Below, in pieces: positions 10,993-23,215 of a stretch of DNA of 64,000 nt. The DNA is from Macrotrachela quadricornifera. Lineage: Eukaryota > Rotifera > Eurotatoria > Philodinida > Philodinidae. The stretch spans positions 351,854-415,853 of the forward strand of contig JAJEKB010021337.1 of assembly GCA_022393335.1 (NCBI GenBank), in the 5' to 3' direction. The stretch's first letter is position 1. Each line of letters starts with the position of its first letter. The notes beneath the pieces were generated by a model. It was given only the letters and a program-made list of their open reading frames with translations, had not been told where the DNA came from and made no database searches. The translations under genes and the position numbers were made by a program.

Positions 10993-11881
10993 AGTGATTG
11001 TGATCGGATAGCTTTAGAGTTATTGTGTTTGGTTTGATTCGTATGTAAATGAATACAGAATATAGTAAATGTTTGACATTAAAAGAATCTAGTTGATAAT
11101 TCGTTAGTGTCAGCGTGATTTTGTTGCTTAAATGGGTTTTGGTATGCGTGTTTACTGGACTATTGTACGCAGTTCTAAGCTTTCTTTCTTCTGATCGTTA
11201 GGTTTTTCTTTTTGAGTTATGTTTGTATATTGCTTGGTGAAGGATTTCGATTACTGTGATGCGTGGGATTTGCATGTCTTATAGTGTATTTGTATATTTT
11301 GTAATATTATGCTCATGTGAATAGCAGTTCAAATCTTGATGATATGATGGATGCTTCGAGTGATGAATGTTTTATGTGGAAGTGGGCATTATTTTTTTAG
11401 AGTTATATCTGTGTTCATCAAGTATGTATCGGTTTAAGAAAGAAATGATTATTATGAGTTTTTTTGTTGACAAGCTCTGTTAACAATGTATTGCTTTCTA
11501 GATGTTGTTGGTATAGTTGTTTTATGAAGCTGAGTTTTGTAGTAGTATGTACTAATAGATTATGCTGTAAATGAAACATTTAGATTATACTTGTTATTCT
11601 CTCTCTTGTGTTGAATTTTTGATAGTGTTTTATTGAATAATTCAGAATATGGTATTGTAGGCCAGTGAAATTTTTGTTTATCGATAGGAGCGTTGATTAT
11701 TTTTATTTATTGAAAAGAGGATAATGTTTTTCTTTTTATTTAGCTTTTATGAAAGAAAATAGAAACAAGAGGTTGCGTTTGATATAGAATGTATGGTCTG
11801 TAAAAAAAAGCGATACAATTTGAATAACTAGACGATGAATGGTGTACAAGAAAAATAGTTATATATAGCTAATGTTTATAT
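10993..11881. other. Presumed 3' untranslated part of the Penelope-like element
   Basis: AT-rich, without a usable coding frame. It lies between the reverse transcriptase stop codon and the ribozyme repeats on the minus strand, and no GIY-YIG endonuclease frame is visible here. Confidence 0.4.
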
Positions 11882-13105
11882 TCATTCCATTTTTGTTAAT
11901 ATTTCTCGTTGAGGTTTCTTACGAATTAAGAAACTTTCCAAAGTACGATTGGTGTTTGCAACGAGAATAACTTTTATTGATTGAAGCGGCGATCCAGGAA
12001 ACGCATAATATGTCTTCCACCAGTTGTAAAATTGTTTTGGTAAACTAATAGTAAGGCCAGTATCAAATAAATAGCGTGGATACGTTATGTCTTTGTTCCA
12101 TATTTTTGGTTGTAATACTAATGGTGTTTCAATATGATTTTGTATCACAATGCTAAGTTTCTTTTCTCGACGTGTCGGTTGATGTAACAAGTTTTGATGT
12201 AGTTGATGATTACCTTGTTTATCCAACCGATTTAAGACAGACATTGCATCATTTAAACGAAAGAATTGATTGACTTGTTTGAAAATAAACTTTGGTGGAT
12301 AATTGTTCAATAATAATGTCATGTCAATACGAATAAGTTCAGTATTAAAGTCACTAACATGTGAACAAATACGAGCGGCACGTAACAATGCGACATAAGG
12401 AATGTTATGATGAATATGACTTGGATGATCAGATGTATATGGTAAAATATTAGGTTCAGTAGTTGGTTTATGATAAATAGATGTTCTTAATTGTCCATTT
12501 TCATTTGTAACAGTGGCATCGAGAAAATCTACAGATTCACTTATTATAGATATAATTTTAATATTAACATCTTTGTTTTTTGCTTGTTCGAGTTTAACAT
12601 TAATTTCTTCAATAGCTTGATTTGTTATCATAAAAATATCATCTATATATCTATACACAAGAGGAATGATGGGATACAAGTTTGTTTGTATTTCAATAAT
12701 ATGTTACTAACCTTCCGTAAATGCTATTGTGTGCTTCTTGATGTTGAAATAAATCTTGTTCCCATTCTAACATACAGATATTGGCCAAGACTTGTGTAAA
12801 CGCGGAACCCATTGCACCACCACGAACTTGTCGATAATATTTATTGTTGTAAGCAAAATAATTCGTGTCCAAAATTAAACAAGCCATTTTCATAATATAA
12901 TCAAGTGTAAATGTTCCAATTTTGCCTTGATTCGAATGTTTAATACAAAATCGGCCTAATGCTTCTAATGCGCCTACTCGTGGTATCATTGTATAAAGAT
13001 TTTCAACATCAGTCGTAATAAATTTTGTTATTGATGTAATATAGCCATCTGCAGCATGTTTTTCTAATCTTCGAATAACATCAATATCATTCGCAAAACG
13101 TAGGT
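11882..13105 (-). pseudogene. Penelope-like reverse transcriptase, 5'-truncated, with an intron
   Basis: Reading down the minus strand, coding sequence runs from about 13105 to 12712, is broken by a 61-bp GT-AG intron (12711-12651, phase 2), and continues from 12650 to the stop at 11882. Splicing restores the catalytic box as GR|YIDDIF. Other landmarks are TTDVENLYTMIPR (first Asp motif), RQVRGGAMGSAFTQVLANI, VDFLDATV, YHKPT with a Ser-Asp-His-Pro segment, and the LESFLIRKKP end motif. These identify a Penelope-like rather than LINE or LTR enzyme. No GIY-YIG domain follows, as in endonuclease-lacking Athena-type elements of bdelloids. The N-terminal half is missing beyond about 13105, where unrelated tandem repeats begin. 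The remaining frame has no other break. Confidence 0.8.
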
Positions 13106-13121
13106 GAAGTTAGCCTCATAT

Positions 13122-13440
13122 TCGAGTAAATCCCGCCAAGATTCGTCCAGGAAGCTGCTCCAACTGTTCCAAAGAGTTTCAGAGTAGAACTCGATGAGCT
13201 CTATCGATTGGTAACCTTGAATTTTCATAGCTCATACCATTCGTGAGAAAATCTCGAAATACCCCTTCATCACTATATGATTCTCACTATATAGATAGTA
13301 AATCCCGCCAAGATTCGTCTAGGAAGGTATCCCAACTGTTCCAGAGTAGAACTCGACAAGCTCTATCGATTGATAGCCTTTGATTTTCTATAGCTGATAT
13401 CATGCGTAAAAAAATACCAAAATACCTATATTTTCTTAAA
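13122..13440. repeat. Two diverged tandem units of about 175 bp
   Basis: The block starting GTAAATCCCGCCAAGATTCG at about 13128 recurs at about 13302, followed in both by GAACTCGA(T/C)(G/A)AGCTCTATCGATTG. The copies differ by substitutions and small gaps. No coding function is visible. Confidence 0.7.
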
Positions 13441-14562
13441 CAAATCTGAACTCATATAAATCAAATTTTTTAAAGAATATTCGTCAAAATTGAATTGATC
13501 GGTTCTTGATTAGAAAACGAGTTCAAATAAATAAACTATTTTCATGAAATTAATCGAAAAACTGCACTACGCTGTAAGCTAGAAAATTATTTATAGAATA
13601 TAGCTAAAGATATTCTAGAAAAGTTCAAATGAATCCTCCAAGGAATTTCTGCTTTCTGGAAAATTCGATATTCAAAGAAATTGAAATAATAAATTGGGTG
13701 TTTTAGTTTGAAAATCCGAAAGTGAATGCATATGGGCTTTTCTAGAGATTCACATTTCGTTTAGCAATTCGAACATTTTCTAGAAATCGAAACGTCAGTT
13801 CTAAATTTCATTTTCACTTATATATTTCATGCAATGCAATTTAAAAAATAGAAATTTTAGCAAGACTTTCTATTTTCATCAGGTATACTAATAATAACTG
13901 ATACTTCTGAACAATAGATAAATGTCATTGACAACTAACGCATCAAAATAATAAAAAATTAGTATTGAACATAAATAAATCTAAATAATAATAAAAAACT
14001 ATTATTAAACATTAATATAACAAAATAATAAAAACATATTATTGCACATAAATAAATTTCGTTCAATGGAATTATTTAAATAGACTAATAGCATAAAATA
14101 CGAGTTCAACAATCATTTTTAATTTTTCAATTTATTTCAAAAAACTAAAAATGATGATTGAGCATGTATTTTATGGTATTAGTTTACAAATAAATCTAAA
14201 TAGAAAAAAGTATTGTCCATCATAAACGAATATAAATAGGAAAAAGAATGCCATCAATCATAAACAAAGCTAAATAATAATAAAAAAAATATTATTGAAG
14301 AATAATATTCTACACAATAAAAAGTTGTATTAACCATAAACCAATCTAAATAGAAAAAAATACGATTGAACAAGTAATGCATGAAAACTAAATATAAAAC
14401 TAAATGATAGTAATCAGTTCAAACTTTAAGTCTAAATGGTAGATCTAAATGAAAAAATATAACTTACCTACTCGCTACGGCTGCTGGAGAAAATAATGGA
14501 TGCACGACATTATTAACTAACTTATATATGCGAATGAGCAATGACACAATATTAATCACTGT
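13441..14562. repeat. AT-rich degenerate repeats
   Basis: From about 13900 to 14420 phrases such as AATCTAAATA, AATAATAAAAA and CATAAATAAA recur at irregular spacings of about 40-60 bp. This indicates an old tandem array. No genes are seen. Confidence 0.45.
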
Positions 14563-14566
14563 TTAA

Positions 14567-16752
14567 CCTTTTGGCTCCCGGCTTTTTTTTGAGAAAACTA
14601 AGGTTTTTAAAAGTAATTTTTAAACACGATTTTAATTTTTTTTCGTAAACAAAACTCAGTCTTGGCTCGGAAAACATCAATAGCTCGTCTTTGTATGATA
14701 GTCTTTGAAGCAGTCAACAATACATAATGGCACATCGCAGTCAGGACACATGTATTGTGTAACGCGTCGAAGATCATGAGATGAGCACACCACGCATCGT
14801 CTTCGAGGCTGTTCTAGTTGAGTTGTTTGTGGAATGAGCGCAGGAAAATGCCGAGCAGTTAAACGGAGAGAAGGAGGCCTTGCCGGTGGTCTTCCGATAG
14901 TAATTGATCTCTGTGATCCAAACTTTGTTAAAATTTTCCTGATCAGATCGAGTCGAAAATCAGATAAGTGAGGTGATAAATCATTTTGCAGTTTATAAAC
15001 TACGAATGCATTGTATACTGCCATATCTAATAGATGGAAAAAAACTTTCTTGTACCATTTTACCGATTTTCTTATACACTCTGAAAATGACATTTGCATA
15101 TCAACATGATCGACTCCACCCATGTTTTTGGTGTAGTCCAGAATACAGATGGGTTTCTCAATCTCTTCTCCAGTTTGATGATCTACCTTGTCTGAATTCG
15201 CATATGCTGTTGAATGAATGGTTGAAAGTATGTGTACTTCTCGCTTATCCTGCCATTTTAGCGCCAGGAAAATATTTGTATGAGAATATTGACTCTCGCC
15301 TCTCTTCAATTTAGTTGTAAGAGGTGGTAATCCTTTTCTATTTATACGAACAGTACCACATGCACCAGTCTTATTTCGATGTAAGAGCTCGAAAAGTGTT
15401 GGACTTGTATGCCAATTGTCGACGTATAGATGGTGACCTTTATTCAAATAACGCCGTATCATTTCCAATACAATTGATCCACTCAATCCAAGTTCAGATG
15501 TAATTTGACACTCTGTATTTGAGCCAGTGTAAACGATGAAGTCGAGGATAAATTTAGTTTCACAATCGACAAGCTCGAATGATTTGATTCCAAATCGGTG
15601 ACGCTTCGATGGAATATATTGCTTGAATGCAAGCCTTGCTTTCCAAAACATAAGATTTTCATCAATGCAAAGATTTTGTGTTGGATTGACACAATTTGAA
15701 AAATTTTTCTTCAAGCCATCTATGATTGGTTTTATTTTCTCGAGAGGGTTGCTGTCGGAAATGTCTTCGTTATTGCCAAAGTGCAAGTAGTGTAGAATGT
15801 CTTGGTATCGATTCCTTGTAAAATACTGACTGAAAATGGGCGTAGATAATAAAGGATCGGTGCTCCAGTAGTCTTGAATCCTATTTTTGTTAATTAGTCC
15901 AGTGAGCATTGTAATTGCAAGAAATGTATGTATTTCCATCGAGGTTAGGTCGTGCCAGTTAGACATATGTTGACGTTCGCCTGCTGGATTCTGAGAATAG
16001 TAGCGATTTGTTTCGTCCACTATATGCTGCATCGTATTCTCATCGAAAAATAGTTGGAAATAATCAAAAGGGGTTTTTCTACCATGTAGAATTGTACTTC
16101 GGATACCTGGCTCACCACGAAACTCTGGTATCACCGGTGTAAATCTTCCAGACTGCCAATGACGTTCGGCTGGAAGTTCTTCATCACTAGAGTCAATGGT
16201 GATGGAACTGAGAGCTGCCATGAGCTCATCTTCTGACGATAAGTCGGATTGAAAATTATTCATAGTTTTCTCAGCTTCTTTCTCAGCCAAATGTCGTTTT
16301 TTCGACGCAGCTATGATGAAGGCGTATGAAATAGTTACGCAGCAAAGAGTGTCTATTATTCGTTCTTACTTGTATCTTTTATTTATTCGATCGATATATA
16401 TATACAGCACTGATTAGAAACGGAAAGAATGTTTCGGATTTCGTAGAAGAGAGAGAGCCAACTAAAAGTTTACAGGAAGATAAAAACACACCAGCCATAG
16501 CTTCAGAAAACGATGCATACTAAATACCAAGAAAAAAACGAAAAAAGTGATTGTACTAGAACGATAGAAAATATGGATGGAATGTGTATGAGTAAAGATA
16601 TCAACAGAAAGGAAAGAAAGAAGAAATGTATCACTATGGCACTTTCTAACAACCGATAAGAAGCTTTTCTAAACGGTTTAAACAAATACTAATACGACTT
16701 TTACTGGATAAATACATTTGCACACATATATGTGTCGCCGGGAGCGAAAGGG
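14567..16752 (-). mobile_element. Apparently complete piggyBac element
   Basis: The element is bounded by TTAA at 14563-14566 and 16753-16756, the hallmark piggyBac target duplication. Terminal inverted repeats are CCTTTTGGCTCCCGGC (left) and CCCTTTCGCTCCCGGC (right end, read inward). The 2186-bp element encodes one intact transposase on the minus strand and looks structurally complete. Confidence 0.85.
14677..16290 (-). CDS. piggyBac transposase (DDD), intact
   Basis: The 537-residue frame is uninterrupted. An acidic N-terminal region (about 1-60) precedes the DDE_Tnp_1_7-type core. Catalytic aspartates are visible at D210 (CIDENLMFWKARLAF), D291 (YVDNWHTSPTLFELL) and D394 or D397 (NMGGVDHVDMQ), followed by SVKWYKKVFFHLLDMAVYNAF. 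The C-terminus (about 499-532) is a Cys-rich zinc-binding domain with CVVC, CPDC, C523, C527 and H532, which in piggyBac enzymes binds the terminal repeats. Family members excise and insert precisely at TTAA. The length is slightly under the moth enzyme. The intact frame and matching ends suggest recent activity. Confidence 0.93.
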   Translation of the reverse strand: MAEKEAEKTMNNFQSDLSSEDELMAALSSITIDSSDEELPAERHWQSGRFTPVIPEFRGEPGIRSTILHGRKTPFDYFQLFFDENTMQHIVDETNRYYSQNPAGERQHMSNWHDLTSMEIHTFLAITMLTGLINKNRIQDYWSTDPLLSTPIFSQYFTRNRYQDILHYLHFGNNEDISDSNPLEKIKPIIDGLKKNFSNCVNPTQNLCIDENLMFWKARLAFKQYIPSKRHRFGIKSFELVDCETKFILDFIVYTGSNTECQITSELGLSGSIVLEMIRRYLNKGHHLYVDNWHTSPTLFELLHRNKTGACGTVRINRKGLPPLTTKLKRGESQYSHTNIFLALKWQDKREVHILSTIHSTAYANSDKVDHQTGEEIEKPICILDYTKNMGGVDHVDMQMSFSECIRKSVKWYKKVFFHLLDMAVYNAFVVYKLQNDLSPHLSDFRLDLIRKILTKFGSQRSITIGRPPARPPSLRLTARHFPALIPQTTQLEQPRRRCVVCSSHDLRRVTQYMCPDCDVPLCIVDCFKDYHTKTSY

Positions 16753-16935
16753 TTAAGAATAACAAGAATATTCTCAACCTTACCTATCATCAAAGCGATT
16801 TTAGAATCCCTGCCTCATGGTCATTTAGTGCAACCGCACATGGAAAAAGACCTATGGATGGCATCGGTGCATCGATTAAATATCGAGCCACAAGAAAAGT
16901 TCTTAGTGGAAAAGCTGAAGATGCAATTTTGACGG

Positions 16936-18442
16936 CTACCTCTCATTTGCGAACATGAAAAAAATTGAAGTTTAAATTTAATAAGTTGTTTCAAATTTTA
17001 GAGTTGAAGAATTCCTAAGTTTAAAAACAATCGAATGCTTTGAAATCTAATTCTGTAAAGTTTTAATCGTATAAAATATTTTCATTTAAAATTTTTTTAA
17101 GTAGATTTCCTGCAATTTATAGAGGACGTAAGTTATTAATCAATATATATTTTTAATGAAGTAGATTCCTATAGTTTGTAGAGCACGTGACTTAATGGTT
17201 ATAAATGATTGTTTTAATAATTAAAATAGTCTGCAATTTGTAGAGGTCATAAGCTATTTATTCGAATAAATTTTTAATACAGGAGAATTTTTGTAATTTG
17301 TAGAGGACGTGAGTGATTGATGAGAATAATCTTTTAATTGTATAAAGGTTTGTAATTTACAGAGATCATCGTGAATGTAGAGATAAAGTTAAGTATTTTA
17401 TGTCTACGAAAGAGAGTTGAATATTGTAGAGAGATTGTAAATAAATGAAATGATTGTGAATTGTTGACGGAGTAATACGACCATTGCTCGAGCAGGGATC
17501 GTGAATGTAGAAATAAATTAAAGTACCTTATGTTTATGTGAGAGAGATTTTAATATTTTGGAAAGGTTTCTGATGAAGAAATGACAGTCTATTGTTGGGA
17601 TAGTAATACAATATACCTCGAGCAAGGGTCGTGAATTTAAAAATAAACCGAAGTATTATGCCTACGAGAAAGACCAATATTTTCTAGTAATTTTAAGTCA
17701 ATTAAATGATTGTCTGTTATTCAGGTAATGATACTACAATTGCACGAGTAAGGAGTGCTAATGCAGGAACATACTAAAGAAGTAACATCTTAAGAATGAC
17801 GAAGAACTCTTAACTAAGTTTCATTCAGATTTATTTCAACAATTCAATACTTGTTCATCTCACTAAAAAAATTCTGTTGGTTACAGTTTGAAGTTTTTAC
17901 AATCTGGATATTTGCATATAATCTGATACTTATATGTATCGATATCAATGATGATATAGGTTTGGTTTGATTCATAATGACGTTATGAGTGTTAATAGAA
18001 TTGAAATGAACTATGATTCCAATATCGTTGTCTATTGTAAATAAAAGCTGAAGCACCTCGACTAATTAATTATTGTCCATTCGATATTAGATTCCTTGTT
18101 GTGAATGATACAACGTATGTTAGTCGAATCTCGAATAGAAATTAATTAAAAGCGCTAACAATAAATGCTCTCTCTTTGTAATTTAGCGAACTCTACAAAT
18201 TACAATAAATTTATAGTAAACAATTGAATAGATCTATATGGAGCGTGCTCTACAAATTGCAGTTAATAAGACGAAAATTGAATAGCTTTATATGTAGCGA
18301 ACTCTATTTTATACTCACAAAGATGTTCAATGTTAGTTTAAGTTTGAATGAACTTTAAATTTAAAATTTTGTTTTAAACTTCAGAATTAAATTATAAAAT
18401 TTTAAATTAATATATATGTTCATGTTCGCAAATGAGAAGCTA
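16936..18442. mobile_element. Non-coding element with inverted ends and internal tandem repeats
   Basis: CTCATTTGCGAACATGAA near 16941-16958 is repeated inverted as TTCATGTTCGCAAATGAG near 18419-18436. Inside, a unit of about 60 bp containing TTTGTAGAGGACGT-like text repeats from about 17105 to 17370. A longer unit (about 125 bp, with TCGTGAATGTAGA and GCTCGAGCA) repeats from about 17375 to 17760. Inverted TCTACAAATT(A/G)CA copies sit at about 18190-18260. No transposase frame exists, so it is a non-autonomous element of unknown superfamily. Confidence 0.6.
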
Positions 18443-20859
18443 CGCTCCACAATATGTTTCAGGTTTTATGAAAATCGTTCTAAATACATTCTAGTCTTCC
18501 CGAAATATCCACATATCATTTCGAAAAAACTTCAAAATCTACCTTAGTATCCATAGATCTCCTGAAAAATATAAAAATCTTTCTGAATTTACGAACTTTA
18601 TCAGTTGAAATGTACTCGAGTATTCTCTAATTTTTGTAGATCAATTGAAACAACTAAAAATGACTTTAATACTATAAGAATTTTTAGAAAATTCTACGAA
18701 ATCTATATAAATCCATTGAAGTTCTGTTAAATCCCTCTTAAGGTCTTGAAAAGAATTATTTGACGTTTTTGTAATTACCTTATAGTGTATAAGAAAATAA
18801 GTTGTCTGATTATATTCGAAATGCGTATTGTTAGCTCATTTGAAGTATTTGTAGAAATTTTTTTATTTCATCATAAGTCATCTTTATTATGGTTTTTTCA
18901 ATAGATAGTCCTATCTACGGGTAACATTTCAGGTCAAAATTCTGTAAATTATTTTTATTGTTAAGTAACTCGACGTAATTCGAAAAAAATTAGTAAAACA
19001 ACTAGTACTTTTCATGGAAGAGTTGCTAGTAAAAAAACATTTTAGACCTTTTGCTATTCTAATGCTCTCTGTCAACAGACGTATATATGATGAGCATCAA
19101 TGTTAGACATCTAGAGTGGTTCTATCATCAGAAACAGTCTAATTATAATATTTGACGATGCAATTACGTATGTCTGCAGCAATATAATAATTAGAAATAT
19201 CAGGTGTTTACCGATGTCGGACAGATAGTAGTATATAATTAATTTGAGAGCCACCGATCTTAGATACATTGCTTATTTTCAGTGGTTGAAATCATCTGAA
19301 AAATACTCTAGTCAGAACGTGATCTAAATCGCAGTAGATAATATCAGATTTCGTATTAATATTCAATTTTGATTGCTTTCTATGAGATAAAAGGGTTAGG
19401 GGTCCTATTTAATTATTGTATCACGTGATGTTGGCAAAACAATCAAGTTATTCTATATGAATTATATACTCGTCGAAAATTTTAATAATTTTCGATTAAC
19501 AACGTCGTTGTTGCCAATTTTCATTACTTTATTTAACGAATATTACTTTTATTCTTATTCAATTTCTGTCAACTTTATCGCAATCTTTGTTAATATATCG
19601 TCGACATTTTTTATTTTAATTTATCAAATGCAATTACACTACCGACCTACTGAAATCTCTATATTAGTTTCAATACCCCCGTCATTATTCAAGTATATTT
19701 ATAATTAATTATCGTTATCGCTTCTAGTTTTATATCACGTCTTCACCGTTTATTTTCCTTCAAATATTTATTAATTATTAATTTGTATAATTCGCCCTGT
19801 TACTATCAACTACTTATTTATGGTCTTATTTGTCTTTATATATGATAAATATATATTAACTTTTGAAACTTTAAAATTATATTCATCAATCAATAAAAAT
19901 ATCACATCAAAATAGCTAAGTAAATGATTTTGTTTAACTCAACATTTTGTCGTGCTTTTCAGAGAATCTTAATGATAAAATTCATGACTATATAAAACAT
20001 ACTTTATTTTTCGAAATTATAAATATCTTTTATTCTTCGTAATCACTGGAGATTAGAATGAAATGTATGAAACGATACGAATATTTTTTGACTTTATGTG
20101 TACCTGTAAGTGATGAACTGTAGATTATTACGGTGATCATTTACAGATACAGATAAGAATCAAGATTATCTGTATGTCATACATTTCTGTTAATGTGTTA
20201 GGTGCACGACCGCCCTGTGGTGTTCGATCTCCCATACTCCTAACACATTGAGATGATCATGCAAATTGATCACCTAGTTTTTAGTGATTACATCTTTTCT
20301 ATTTTTCTTTATTCAGTCTGGTGAGTTTATCGAGTATAGTTTAAATTTGATTGACTATTCGGCACATACAAAACTATAGAATAGGATAGTTGTGCGCATG
20401 ATTACTGCGACTGTTCGTAGTGGCTATCCCACCAACAGAGCAGAATCAAGGTCCAGAAAGAGTGTTCATTCCATAAGTAGCAAAGAGATGAAAGTTTCGC
20501 CTAACAGAAATGAACTTATTATTTATGTATGAACACGCTTTCTTGGTACATAGAAATATGTACAATTTTCTGAGGCCCAAGGTTATTTTTAATCGTTCTA
20601 ACGATTGGCTAAGATTAACTATTTGAGGAACAAATTTATTTTTAATCAAAAAAACATATTTCAGTCTTTTTCTTTCATCTAAACTGAAAATGGATTCATA
20701 AAAATGATATCATATTTGAAAAACAAATTTTATTCATTTCTTAAATAAAATGTCATTTTACAAGTAAAGCAATCGATGTTGAGTCAAACTTTCACGTATT
20801 GTTGCTACAATAAGCACATCTTCTTCTTGTTACATTCACAGGCAAATGCATTTCATTGT
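18443..20859. other. Gene-free AT-rich region
   Basis: No convincing coding frame. The only notable structure is a stem TGTGTTAGG/CCTAACACA at about 20196-20250 enclosing a GC-richer segment. Confidence 0.4.
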
Positions 20860-21080
20860 TGTTAATATGATATACATAGAGCGAAGTTCAGTTTGTACTA
20901 GTTCCGTTATTTATAGAAAAGCAATCATATATATATAAATGACGCTAACAAAAGAAAAACATGCGTTAATCGAGGTAGAGTAGACAGAAGATGCTAACAT
21001 AAGATATCAGTAAATACATATATTACATGAAGAAAGAGTGAACAGAGAGAATAATGAATCGTGATGTCTACACTCTAATA
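20860..21080. repeat. Left LTR-like repeat
   Basis: 221-bp direct-repeat partner of 22344-22564. Shared blocks include ATCGAGGTAGAG and ATATCAGTAAATACATA. Confidence 0.6.
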
Positions 21081-22343
21081 TACTCGCCTATTGAACAAAA
21101 GAATATGTTCTATCGATATTTTTTAAAGTGAACGTGGATATGGATCAACATAGAGTAATAATGGACAAAAACATGAGAGAAAAAGTGATAGCAATCGACT
21201 GTAACTCGTGAAACGCAATGAAAAAATAAAAACAAATGTAACAAAGAATTAGAAAATCGATTTAAGATATTAAGCGCAAGATCACATAAATATAATGAGA
21301 AAATATACGAAAATGAAAATAAAAGTGAACAAACAAATAAAATTAAAAATTCATAGATAAGAAATGGAAAGAAATGAAGGAAAAAAACGGTTCTAGAGGA
21401 GTTTAAAGAATGAGTTTATTTATAACATAGAGAGAAAATATAGCACCAAATAGAGAAGTAAAATAGGTGAAATTAAACACCATAAGAACAAGTAAAACGC
21501 ATTATATCTGGCAAAGAGCGTCAACTATGATTCATTGTTGAATATGCCAATAAAATATATGTTACAAAATCTTGTTTCTTTTTTAATTCTCATGTGCACG
21601 TACGAATCTACGAGAACGAACTAATGATAATAACATATCCATAACTCGTGTTTCGTATGATGGAATAATTAATTTAAAAAGAAAATTTTATGCTGCGATA
21701 TAATATTCCTTTAAAGTCAGTGAATGAGAGAAATTCACTCTCACTCTCAAGATGTTATGCTAAATTACATCTAGTCACATTAATTTAATACTAAATAATT
21801 ATTCCATAGTTTGACATATTCAGTATAAAATGAGTTTTCTTACAAGTAAACCGATGCAACTATCTAACCATAATCCAGCTGATTGAGTTAATTTGCCGCG
21901 AACGATTTCAAGAATGTCGTGATTGTTGAATTCATCATTTACTTCTCTTATATTTTTAATACTTTTTAAAAACCATTCGACATCGCATGAAGAATGTCCA
22001 AAAAATTGGTTAAATCATTAAATCGAGCTTTTGTAAATAATATTTGATCAGTCATTTTACTTGTATTAAATCTACATGTTCAATTTACAATAGCTGCAAT
22101 CTGTATTTTAATAACAGTTTTGGATAATATAATTCGTTGAGTCTCTTCTCTTTTTTCATTTTTTTTAGAGCATAGACTTAATGTACATTACAAATCTATT
22201 GATGAGAAGAGGCTTTTATAAGATCATTTATTCGATCCTCTATATAAAGGATCTTGTTACAATTAATGTTTAAATAATTTATTATAATAAATGATATTAA
22301 TTATCGTTAAAAGGCTTGTTATTGTTGAGCCAAGGTCGCCATT

Positions 22344-22564
22344 TGTTAATATGATATACGTGGAGCAAAGTTCAGTTTATACTGGCTCTTTTATCTATAG
22401 AAAAACAATCATACATATATAAATGACGCAAATAAAAGAAAAATAAGAGTTGATCGAGGTAGAGAAGAGAGAAGATGATAACATAAAATATCAGTAAATA
22501 CATAAATCATATGAAACAAAAATGAAAAGAGAGAATAACGAATCGAAGAATTTTCACTCTAACA
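22344..22564. repeat. Right LTR-like repeat
   Basis: 221-bp direct-repeat partner of 20860-21080. It ends with CTCTAACA, which pairs with the TG start as expected for an LTR. Confidence 0.6.
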
Positions 22565-22860
22565 ATTTTGAAAATTTAGGTTCATCACCTGATTAAGATA
22601 CATTACACTCTCTAATTTTCTAAAAAACCGATTCGAAAAGTAGTATTAAACTAGGAGATGAGAAAATTACATTTTTTATCTCCTATCCCACAAACATATG
22701 ACACACACATCATCAATATGTGAGAGAACATAATTGGAACCGATCTGCACTAGACCATTACAAACGGCAAAGTTACAGTTGAATCTGAGACAGTTGAGCT
22801 CTTGACACTTATGTCTTTTATACATTGTAAGAATGAAAAATTTATTAATAAATATGTATA

Positions 22861-23215
22861 CAGGGTGTTTCTTAAGTAACACCCAGATAAGAAATCCAAA
22901 TATCTTCATTACGGCTCGCGCAAATGAGCTGATTTTTTTATAAATGATAGAGACATGTTCAAAGTTTATATCTATAAAGATATGTCTAGAGAGACCCTTT
23001 GTTAAGTACCACTACCGACCTCTACAGCAAAAATTCTACTTTTACGCAAATAGAAAAACTAACAGTACACTTAACAAAAGGTCTCTCTAGACATATCTTT
23101 ATAGATATAAACTTTGAACATGTCTCTATCATTTATAAAAAAATCAGCTCATTTGCGTGAGTCGTAATGAAGATATTTGGATTTCTTATCGGGGTGTTAC
23201 TTAAAAAACACCCTG
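22861..23215. mobile_element. mariner-type foldback MITE
   Basis: Ends CAGGGTGTTTCTTAAGTAAC and GTTACTTAAAAAACACCCTG are flanked by TA and inverted to each other. The homology continues about 150 bp inward on both arms. TA target plus CAGGGTGT termini is characteristic of mariner-derived MITEs. The small frame at the left end is a by-product of the repeat. Confidence 0.85.

Larger units (their letters stand above)
20860..22564. mobile_element. Small LTR retrotransposon relic (TRIM-like)
   Basis: Two direct repeats of 221 bp bound about 1260 bp of internal sequence. Both begin TGTTAATATGATATAC and end near CACTCTAA(T/C)A. The copies are clearly related but diverged by many substitutions, so the insertion is old. 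The internal part has no gag, protease or reverse transcriptase frame. No matching target duplication or clear primer-binding site was found, so the assignment rests on the paired TG-starting repeats. Confidence 0.6.

Noticed and set aside
12491..12799. Plus-strand frame over the reverse transcriptase
   Set aside because: Antisense shadow; the minus strand has the catalytic motifs.
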